From positions 1-5,631 of the forward strand of contig JADHTD010000196.1 in assembly GCA_016776525.1 (NCBI GenBank): a stretch of 5,631 nt of DNA, given 5' to 3'. The stretch comes from Rhodospirillales bacterium (GTDB lineage Bacteria; Pseudomonadota; Alphaproteobacteria; Rhodospirillales; JADHTD01). The notes under the pieces are model-generated. The model worked only from the letters and a program-made list of their open reading frames with translations. It searched no databases and had not been told where the DNA came from. The position numbers and the translations under genes were made by a program. This document shows, piece by piece, positions 1 to 5,631 of this stretch. How positions within the stretch are numbered: the stretch's first letter is position 1; each line of letters opens with the position of its first letter.

Positions 1-1081
1 CATGGCGCGGTCCGTGCCCGAGGACCCATTTTGTGGGCTTGCAGAACAAGACCGGCTGGCCACCGAATTCCCGGATCTTGATGTTTGTGACGAAACAGAG
101 CCTGATACGGAAATCCTGTCAGCACGAGCCGCCGACGCCGAGGATGCCGCCCGGGCCGTGCCGGGCGTTACCAATTCTGAAGGGGCTGAGGCAAGTTGGG
201 GGCGGACCAACATCGCTATTGCCGGTTCCAACGGATTTCGGCAAACCCGATCCGGTTCGCGACATTCCATCAGCGTTTCCGTCCTCGCCGGTGAGGGTAC
301 CTCCATGGAACGGGATTACGATTACGTCAGCACGGTTCACGGTGAAGACCTACCCTCACCTGTCGATATCGGCCAATCCGCGGGCGAAAAGGCGGTCCAT
401 AGGCTGAACCCGAGAAAAGCTACTTCGGCACAGGTTCCGGTAGTCTACGACCCGAGGGTGTCTAATTCCCTGGTCGGGCATCTTGCCAGCGCCGTTAACG
501 GCAGTTCCGTTGCCCGTGGCACGACTTTTTTGAAGGAAAAAATGGGCGACAAATTGTTTCCCGACACAATCACCGTCGTCGATGACCCGCTTCGCATTCG
601 CGGACTTCGGTCAAAGAATTTCGATGGCGAAGGGGTCGGGACGAAGCGGTTGAATGTGGTTGAGGACGGCGTATTGAAAACCTGGATTCTGGATTTGCGT
701 TCGGCGCGGCAATTGGGTCTGGAAACGACAGGGCATGCTTCACGTGGCACCTCTTCCCCACCGTCACCATCGACGACGAATCTGTACCTGGAGGCTGGTT
801 CTGAAACACCTGGAGATTTAATCGCCGACATCAATAGTGGCCTTTATATCACCGAACTGATGGGTTTCGGGATCAATGGTATCACCGGTGACTACAGTCG
901 TGGCGCTAGCGGTTTCTGGATCGAAAACGGTGAAATTTCCTTTCCGGTTAGCGAGCTGACAATAGCCGGCAATTTGATGGATATGTTTGCCCATCTGACG
1001 GCTGCCGACGACCTGGAATTTCGCTATGGGACCAACGCACCGACGATCAGGGTCGAAGGAATGACGGTGGCCGGTCGTTGA
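1..1081 (+). CDS. pmbA: TldE/PmbA-family protein (metalloprotease TldD partner), 5'-truncated
   Basis: The frame is open from the left edge and ends with TGA at 1079-1081, giving 359 residues from the ATG at base 2. That ATG is probably an internal Met, because family members are about 450 residues long and homologous sequence begins at once (MARSVPEDPF); about 90 N-terminal residues lie outside the window. Recognisable family stretches are RAVPGVTNSEGAEASWGR (51-68), FDGEGVGT (207-214), GHASRG (244-249), TNLYLE (259-264) and GDYSRGASGFWIENGEI (296-312), then an IAGNLMDMF segment (321-329). No HExxxH zinc motif is present, which points to the non-catalytic TldE/PmbA subunit rather than TldD. 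In E. coli, TldD and TldE form a cytoplasmic protease that matures microcin B17 and degrades the antitoxin CcdA; the role here is inferred by family. No frameshift is seen. It is separated from msbA by 74 bases and is probably unrelated to LPS synthesis. Confidence 0.93.
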   Translation, partial: MARSVPEDPFCGLAEQDRLATEFPDLDVCDETEPDTEILSARAADAEDAARAVPGVTNSEGAEASWGRTNIAIAGSNGFRQTRSGSRHSISVSVLAGEGTSMERDYDYVSTVHGEDLPSPVDIGQSAGEKAVHRLNPRKATSAQVPVVYDPRVSNSLVGHLASAVNGSSVARGTTFLKEKMGDKLFPDTITVVDDPLRIRGLRSKNFDGEGVGTKRLNVVEDGVLKTWILDLRSARQLGLETTGHASRGTSSPPSPSTTNLYLEAGSETPGDLIADINSGLYITELMGFGINGITGDYSRGASGFWIENGEISFPVSELTIAGNLMDMFAHLTAADDLEFRYGTNAPTIRVEGMTVAGR

Positions 1082-1155
1082 AATTACGGCCAGACGTTGG
1101 CGTGGGCCTGCTCAGCATGTTAGTGTCCGCTTCGTCAAGAACGGGTTCCTAAATC

Positions 1156-2964
1156 TTGAGCACGACAACCGATAAATCGCCGGACCGGCACGAATCTACC
1201 CATGTTTTGATGCTGCGCCTATGGCGTGAAAGCATCCGGCCCTATTTTGGTTGGATTCTTCTTGCCATTTTGTGCATGGCGTTGATGGCGGCGGCGACCG
1301 CGTTCAGCGCCTGGCTGATGGAACCCGTTGTCAACGAGGTGTTTATTGCGGAAAACCGGGATATTTTGTGGCCCCTGGGTGCGGTGGTGTTTCTTACTTT
1401 TTTGGTCAAGGGGTTTGCCAATTACGGTCAATCGGTTCTGATGAGTTTCGTTGGTTTTCGCATCATTGCCGACAACCAGAACCGCCTGTTCGCGCATTTG
1501 GCGCGGATGGATATTGGTTTTTTCCACAATAATTCGACCGGCAAGCTGATCTCGCGTTTTACCGTCGACATCAACCAGATGCGTGTCGCGGTGTCCAATG
1601 TGTTGACCGGGTTCGGTAAGGATGTGTTGTCGTTTGCGGGACTGACTACTGTGATGTTTCTCAAGGATTGGCAATTGGCGGCGATCTCGGTTTTCGTGTT
1701 TCCATTGGCAGCGCTTCCGGTACTTCGGTTGGGGCGGCGCATGCGTAAGGTCACGGCCAACACCCAGGAGGAAATGGGCTTATTCACCACATTGCTGGAA
1801 CAGACCTTTCAGGGAATTCGCGTGGTCAAGGCCTACGGCATGGAGGGCTATGAAAAAAGCCGGATCGGAGACATTGTAGAGCGGATTTTCAAGTTAAACC
1901 TTAAATCCGCCCGGACCCGATCCATGTCCAGTCCGATCATGGAAACTCTGGGCGGGGCGGCTGTCTGTGTTGTAATAATTTATGGCGGGCACAGGGTGAT
2001 CGCTGGTGCAACCACCTCGGGCGCCTTTTTCTCGTTCATTATGGCTTTGTTGTTGGCCTATGAGCCGATGAAGCGGTTGGCCAACCTGAATTCTAGCCTA
2101 CAGGAAGGATTGGCTGGCGCTCAGCGTTTGTTCGCGCTGCTCGACACGGAACCGGCGATTCTTGAGAAACCAAACGCCGCTGAACTGACGGTGGTGAAGG
2201 GCGAAATCCGCCTGGAAGATGTGCGTTTTTCCTATACACACGGTAGACCGGCCCTGAACGGAATCTCCCTAGAAGTGCCGGCTGGCAAAAGGGTAGCCCT
2301 GGTTGGGGCTTCAGGGGCCGGAAAAACTACCATCCTCAACCTGATCCCTCGATTCTACGACGTTGACGATGGAAATGTGTATCTGGACGGTGTCGATGTT
2401 CGCGATGTCACCTTTTCTTCCCTTTTCGCAAACGTAGCTTTGGTCAGTCAGGAAATCACCCTTTTCGACGATACCGTGCATGCCAATATTGCTTATGGCC
2501 GGGCCGGGGCATCCGACGACGAAATTGTCGAAGCTGCGCGCAACGCCGCCGCTCATGATTTCATACTCGACCTTCCCAACGGATATGACACCCTGGTTGG
2601 CGAACAGGGGGTGAAGTTGTCAGGCGGACAGCGCCAGCGTCTCGCTATTGCCCGTGCGATGCTGAAAAACGCGCCGGTGCTTTTGCTCGATGAAGCAACA
2701 TCGGCCCTGGATACGGAATCCGAACGCCAGGTGCAGGCAGCCCTTGTCAAGCTGATGGCCGGGCGGACGACGTTAGTGATCGCGCACCGTTTGTCCACCG
2801 TCACCGGCGCCGACCTGATATACGTTATCGACAAAGGCCGCGTGATTGAACAGGGTGGCCACGAGGCTTTGATGTCTCAGGGCGGTGCTTATCACCGGCT
2901 TTATAATTTACAATTCTCCGAGGACGCTCCACTCGAAGACGCCGCCCGGGCAGCGGACGCCTGA
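1156..2964 (+). CDS. msbA: MsbA-type lipid A export ABC transporter (ATP-binding/permease)
   Basis: A half-transporter of 602 residues with its membrane and ATPase domains fused, close to the length of E. coli MsbA. It is predicted to work as an inner-membrane homodimer flipping lipid A-core from the cytoplasmic to the periplasmic leaflet. Hydrophobic helices are visible near residues 33-55, 72-96, 152-170, 172-190, 264-284 and 288-303. The nucleotide-binding domain is complete: Walker A GASGAGKTT (384-392), Q-loop Gln432, signature LSGGQ (488-492), Walker B ending LLLDE (509-513), D-loop SALD (516-519) and switch His544. An in-frame TAA at 1150-1152 leaves TTG 1156 as the first usable start. 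The next candidates are TTG 1207 and ATG 1210 (Met19), which would still keep the first helix. Neither site has a clear Shine-Dalgarno, so the start is uncertain. The lipid A substrate is inferred from family resemblance and from the neighbours waaA and lpxK; sequence alone cannot exclude another lipid or drug exporter. Confidence 0.93.
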   Translation: MSTTTDKSPDRHESTHVLMLRLWRESIRPYFGWILLAILCMALMAAATAFSAWLMEPVVNEVFIAENRDILWPLGAVVFLTFLVKGFANYGQSVLMSFVGFRIIADNQNRLFAHLARMDIGFFHNNSTGKLISRFTVDINQMRVAVSNVLTGFGKDVLSFAGLTTVMFLKDWQLAAISVFVFPLAALPVLRLGRRMRKVTANTQEEMGLFTTLLEQTFQGIRVVKAYGMEGYEKSRIGDIVERIFKLNLKSARTRSMSSPIMETLGGAAVCVVIIYGGHRVIAGATTSGAFFSFIMALLLAYEPMKRLANLNSSLQEGLAGAQRLFALLDTEPAILEKPNAAELTVVKGEIRLEDVRFSYTHGRPALNGISLEVPAGKRVALVGASGAGKTTILNLIPRFYDVDDGNVYLDGVDVRDVTFSSLFANVALVSQEITLFDDTVHANIAYGRAGASDDEIVEAARNAAAHDFILDLPNGYDTLVGEQGVKLSGGQRQRLAIARAMLKNAPVLLLDEATSALDTESERQVQAALVKLMAGRTTLVIAHRLSTVTGADLIYVIDKGRVIEQGGHEALMSQGGAYHRLYNLQFSEDAPLEDAARAADA

Positions 2965-2974
2965 GTGCGAAAGC

Positions 2975-2980
2975 AGGGAG
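2975..2980 (+). promoter_or_regulatory. Shine-Dalgarno for the DUF374 acyltransferase
   Basis: AGGGAG lies 7 bases upstream of the GTG at 2988, just after the msbA stop. It supports GTG as the start in preference to the in-frame ATG at 3024 (Met13), which has no comparable purine-rich site at the right distance. Confidence 0.65.
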
Positions 2981-2987
2981 CTTCAGC

Positions 2988-3710
2988 GTGAGGCCATTGA
3001 AGCGAATCCTACAATTGGAAAGCATGCGCCGTATTTTCAGCTGGCTGGCGTCCCTGTACATTCGTCTGGTCTATCATACGGGGACCTGGCAGGTAATTGG
3101 TGGCGATATTCCGAGACGGTTCTGGACGGCAGGTCAACCATTCATTCTAGCGTTTTGGCATGGCAGGATATTGATGATGCCTTGTTGTTGGGAGCATGGA
3201 AAAACCATTTTTATTTTGATGTCCCAGCATCGCGACGGGCAGTTGAGCGCCCGTACGGTTGGTTATTTCGGTATTAAAACGGTAGCCGGATCCTCATCCC
3301 AAGGTGGGGCGCAGGCACTCCGCGCCTTGGTCAAAACTTTAAAGAATAGCGATTATGTGGGGATTGCGCCGGACGGACCGCGCGGCCCCCGAATGCAGGC
3401 CAGCGGAGGTATCATCAGTGTTGCGCGGTTGTCCGGGGCGCCCGTCATACCGGTGGCGTTTGGCAGCACTAACGGTCGCTGCCTGTCCTCCTGGGATCGA
3501 TTTCTTGTCGCTTGGCCATTTGGACGCCGGGTTTTTATCTGGGGAGACCCCATATACATCGACCGCGCCGCTTCGCCGGAAGATGAGGAAGCAGTCCGCC
3601 GTCAGGTTGAAGACGCTCTCAATGCTGTAACCGCAGAGGCGGATCGACTGACCGACCGTCCGCCGGTGGAACCTGAGGCCGATGCAAAGGACGAAGGCGG
3701 CGCCTTATGA
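2988..3710 (+). CDS. DUF374 / LpxJ-like lysophospholipid acyltransferase family protein
   Basis: A 240-residue member of the DUF374 branch of the lysophospholipid acyltransferase superfamily. Visible family signatures are ILAFWHGRILMMP (53-65), MSQHRDGQLSA (78-88, the acceptor/catalytic region with His81 and Asp83), AGSSSQGGAQALR (100-112), the GIAPDGPRGPRM block (125-136), and SGAPVIPVAF (149-158) followed by SWDRF and a late WGDPI. The N-terminus (about 13-30) is amphipathic to hydrophobic and probably binds the membrane; the last 25 or so residues are acidic and proline-containing and probably disordered. A DUF374 protein, LpxJ of Helicobacter and Campylobacter, is a known lipid A secondary acyltransferase. 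The position between msbA and waaA makes lipid A or its precursor a plausible acceptor here, but substrate and acyl donor are inference. It starts at GTG with a good ribosome binding site 23 bases after msbA, and its stop overlaps the waaA start in ATGA. Confidence 0.9.
   Translation: MRPLKRILQLESMRRIFSWLASLYIRLVYHTGTWQVIGGDIPRRFWTAGQPFILAFWHGRILMMPCCWEHGKTIFILMSQHRDGQLSARTVGYFGIKTVAGSSSQGGAQALRALVKTLKNSDYVGIAPDGPRGPRMQASGGIISVARLSGAPVIPVAFGSTNGRCLSSWDRFLVAWPFGRRVFIWGDPIYIDRAASPEDEEAVRRQVEDALNAVTAEADRLTDRPPVEPEADAKDEGGAL
3693..3697 (+). promoter_or_regulatory. Probable Shine-Dalgarno for waaA
   Basis: GAAGG lies inside the last codons of the acyltransferase gene, 9 bases before ATG 3707. It serves either of the two adjacent ATG codons (3707 and 3710), so it does not decide between them. 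Confidence 0.45.
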
Positions 3711-5002
3711 TGTTGGGTTTGTATCGTGCTTTTTCCGTCCTCGGCGCGCCCTTGATAGGGGTCTATCTGTGGCTTCGCAGAATTCGCGGCAAGGAAGACC
3801 CGGCCCGGTTCAGCGAACGCCTAGGCCGCCCTGGCCTTGCCCGTCCTGACGGCCCGCTGGTCTGGGTCCATGCCGCCAGCGTTGGCGAGTCTCTGTCCAT
3901 GTTGCCGTTGATCGGGCGGCTGGTCGAGGACCAGCCCGGACTTAACATCCTGGTGACCACGGGGACAGTGACGTCTGCTCGCTTGATGGCGGAGCGTCTT
4001 CCAGAAGGGTCATTCCATCAATATGCGCCGGTGGACCGCATCGCGTCGGTTCGGCGGTTCCTCGATCACTGGCGTCCGGACCTAGCGTTATGGGCGGAGT
4101 CGGAATTCTGGCCCAATATGATCACCGAAGCCGCAAGCCGGAATATCCCTATGATCCTCATAAATGGTCGGGTTTCGCCACGGTCGTTTGTCGGTTGGCG
4201 GCGGTTCGGTGGCTTGATCAGAGAATTGCTTGGTTGTTTCGATTTGTGCCTGGGGCAGTCTGATGCCGACGCGCAGCGGCTTCGCCAATTGGGGGCCGGC
4301 ACAGCTAAACACGTCGGCAACCTGAAATTCGCCGGCCCTCCACTACCCGTTGACGAGGCAGAATTTGCGGCAATTAAGAACTCTATCGGCACTCGGCCTG
4401 TTTGGCTGGCGGCCAGCACCCATGCCGGTGAGGAAGACATGGCGGCGCAAGTTCATCAACGTTTGAAGTCTTTGCAAGTTGGACTCCTGACGCTGATTAT
4501 TCCTCGTCATCCGGACCGGGGTGAGAAAGTCGCCACCCGGCTTCGCGGGCAAGGGCAGGACGTGTCCCTTCGGTCAAACGGCGACGCCATCCGTCCTGAA
4601 ACCGACATATATGTGGCCGACACCATGGGCGAAATGGGCCTGTTCTTTCGAATTGCCGGGGTCGTCTTCATGGGCAAGTCCCTGGTACCACTGGGGGGGC
4701 AAAATCCGTTGGAGGCGGCGCGGCTGGACTGCGCCATTGTTCATGGGCCTCACATGATGAATTTCGAGGATATTTCCGAGCGCTTTAACAAAACGGGCGC
4801 TGCCCTTCAGGTGGCTGATGGCGAAGCCCTGTTTAGCGCGGTTCGGCAGTTGCTCGAAGACACTTCGGAACGCGAACGCATGGCAGCCGCCGCAAAGGCC
4901 ATGGCGGCGGCGGAAGCCGGTGTGCTGGACGCGGTTCTCGTCGAACTGGGACCGTTCTTGGAACACCTGCTGCAGAAGGACAAGTCCCGTGCGCGCGCCT
5001 GA
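3707..5002 (+). CDS. waaA: 3-deoxy-D-manno-octulosonic acid (Kdo) transferase
   Basis: A 431-residue GT-B glycosyltransferase of the WaaA/KdtA family, about the usual length. It transfers Kdo from CMP-Kdo to lipid IVA at the cytoplasmic face of the inner membrane. An N-terminal hydrophobic anchor is visible at about 3-23. The family motif VHAASVGE (54-61) contains the expected catalytic base Glu61. Further family blocks are LVTTGTVTSARL (82-93), ALWAESEFWPN (127-137), INGRVSPRS (152-160), VGNLKF (203-208), AASTHAGEE (235-243), IPRHPDR (265-271), DTMGEMGLFF (305-314) and GGQNPLEAA (330-338), the last belonging to the nucleotide-sugar-binding C-terminal half. The number of Kdo residues added cannot be read from the sequence. 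The start overlaps the acyltransferase stop (ATGA); a second ATG follows immediately, so the first Met may be dispensable. The 3' end overlaps lpxK by 14 bases. Translational coupling in both directions along the run is likely. Confidence 0.96.
   Translation: MMLGLYRAFSVLGAPLIGVYLWLRRIRGKEDPARFSERLGRPGLARPDGPLVWVHAASVGESLSMLPLIGRLVEDQPGLNILVTTGTVTSARLMAERLPEGSFHQYAPVDRIASVRRFLDHWRPDLALWAESEFWPNMITEAASRNIPMILINGRVSPRSFVGWRRFGGLIRELLGCFDLCLGQSDADAQRLRQLGAGTAKHVGNLKFAGPPLPVDEAEFAAIKNSIGTRPVWLAASTHAGEEDMAAQVHQRLKSLQVGLLTLIIPRHPDRGEKVATRLRGQGQDVSLRSNGDAIRPETDIYVADTMGEMGLFFRIAGVVFMGKSLVPLGGQNPLEAARLDCAIVHGPHMMNFEDISERFNKTGAALQVADGEALFSAVRQLLEDTSERERMAAAAKAMAAAEAGVLDAVLVELGPFLEHLLQKDKSRARA
4976..4980 (+). 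promoter_or_regulatory. Shine-Dalgarno for lpxK inside waaA
   Basis: AAGGA (in AGAAGGAC) sits within the end of waaA, 8 bases before the GTG at 4989. Its spacing supports that GTG as the lpxK start, which matches the characteristic MRAPEFW N-terminus. Confidence 0.7.
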
Positions 5003-5631
5003 ATTCTGGCAACGAGATGGTGGGTTTCCGGGTGGATTTCTGGCGCCGTTGGGGTGGTGTTACGGGCTTGCGGGAAGAATCCGCTTCGCCCTGGCCCGGC
5101 CCGTAAAATCACCTGTGCCGGTGATCTGCGTCGGTAATCTGGTAACCGGCGGTGCCGGCAAGACGCCGGTTGCGATAAACCTGGCCCGGCGCCTGATCGC
5201 TGAAGGCCGCAATGTCCGTTTCCTAACCAGGGGTTATGGCGGAAGGCTGGCCGGCCCGATTCGTGTTGATCCGAAAACCCATACGCCAGTGGATGTGGGC
5301 GATGAAGCCCTGTTGTTGGCCCGGGTCGCGTCGGCTTGGGTCGCCAGGGACCGCGCCCATGGAGTTGCCGCCGCCGCCGATGATGCCGAAGATGGCTCCC
5401 CCGATGTTATCATCATGGATGACGGATTCCAGAACCCATCGGTGGAGAAAGACCTGTCGTTGCTGGTGGTCGACGGCGAGTTCGGTTTCGGCAACGGGCA
5501 TGTGTTTCCGGCGGGTCCCTTACGCGAATCTGTCGGCTCTGCCTTGGGGCGTGCCGATGCTGTCATCCTGATCGGCGGCGATGACGCGGGGATAAAAAAC
5601 AATTTGGCGGCACGGAAAAATACGCCTCCAT
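4989..5631 (+). CDS. lpxK: Tetraacyldisaccharide 4'-kinase, 3'-truncated
   Basis: An open frame of 214 codons running off the right edge with no stop; LpxK proteins are usually about 330 residues, so roughly the last third is missing. LpxK phosphorylates the 4' position of the tetraacyl disaccharide 1-phosphate to give lipid IVA, the acceptor of the WaaA reaction encoded just upstream. It is a membrane-associated P-loop kinase. Visible features are the family N-terminus MRAPEFWQRDGG, a membrane-associating amphipathic segment at about 14-36, VGNLVTGGAGKTP (48-60) with the P-loop lysine Lys58, LTRGYGG (79-85), VGDEALLLA (103-111), the MDDGFQN motif (143-149) with the conserved acidic pair Asp144/Asp145, and FPAGPLRE (173-180). 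The GTG start overlaps the end of waaA by 14 bases and is supported by a Shine-Dalgarno at 4976-4980. All motifs are intact in the visible part. Confidence 0.95.
   Translation, partial: MRAPEFWQRDGGFPGGFLAPLGWCYGLAGRIRFALARPVKSPVPVICVGNLVTGGAGKTPVAINLARRLIAEGRNVRFLTRGYGGRLAGPIRVDPKTHTPVDVGDEALLLARVASAWVARDRAHGVAAAADDAEDGSPDVIIMDDGFQNPSVEKDLSLLVVDGEFGFGNGHVFPAGPLRESVGSALGRADAVILIGGDDAGIKNNLAARKNTPP

Noticed and set aside
1..407. Possible frameshift or divergent N-terminus in pmbA, because another + frame (33-407) overlaps it
   Set aside because: The frame beginning at base 2 carries the family sequence continuously from the left edge, including the block RAVPGVTNSEGAEASWGR, so the other frame is a shadow and no frameshift is needed.
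445..834. A 129-codon antisense open frame inside pmbA
   Set aside because: It lies opposite conserved pmbA motifs, with no recognisable product or ribosome binding site.
1084..1110. Possible hairpin after pmbA (GGCC ... GGCC, with an inner ACG-TTGG-CGT) as a terminator
   Set aside because: The paired segments are only 3-4 bases with mismatches between them, and no T-run follows. It is too weak to call a terminator.
1097..1126. Possible promoter for msbA: TTGGCG and TAGTGT with 18-base spacing
   Set aside because: It matches the consensus at only 4 of 6 and 3 of 6 positions, which is expected by chance. A promoter in this gap is plausible but not shown by the sequence.
2885..3277. A 130-codon + strand open frame spanning the msbA end and the acyltransferase start
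   Set aside because: It overlaps two genes with strong family motifs in other frames and its translation shows no recognisable domain; it is a shadow frame.
4574..4966. A 130-codon antisense open frame inside waaA
   Set aside because: It lies fully opposite a well-conserved waaA region and has no family resemblance; long antisense frames are common in GC-rich coding DNA.

Overview
This window is part of a Gram-negative chromosome carrying core lipid A / inner-core LPS genes, all on the + strand. The gene order (a TldE/PmbA-family gene, then msbA, a DUF374 acyltransferase, the Kdo transferase waaA and lpxK) and the style of the proteins fit an alphaproteobacterium, most likely Rhodospirillales-like. 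An example of that style is an LpxK beginning MRAPEFW. The DNA is moderately GC-rich. The taxonomic call is inferred from remembered gene order and protein sequence, not from a search.

Layout. Bases 1-1081 hold the 3' part of pmbA (tldE), cut by the left edge and missing roughly its first 90 codons. A short gap of 74 bases follows. Then comes a tight four-gene run: msbA (1156-2964, TTG start), a DUF374/LpxJ-type acyltransferase (2988-3710, GTG start, 23 bases after msbA), waaA (3707-5002, ATGA overlap with the acyltransferase) and lpxK (4989 to the right edge, GTG start inside the end of waaA, truncated by the window). The spacing and overlaps argue for one transcript with translational coupling. 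There is no gene-free stretch longer than 300 bases. I see no RNA gene, mobile element, repeat family or CRISPR array.

How the genes fit together. LpxK adds the 4'-phosphate to the tetraacyl disaccharide to make lipid IVA. WaaA attaches Kdo to lipid IVA. The DUF374 protein is a candidate lipid A secondary acyltransferase or a related lysophospholipid acyltransferase. MsbA flips the finished lipid A-core across the inner membrane. PmbA/TldE is a partner of the TldD metalloprotease and is probably functionally separate.

I looked for an undescribed system and did not find one. The window reads as ordinary core genome. The points worth a second look are the direct pmbA-msbA junction, the placement of the acyltransferase, and the use of non-ATG starts.
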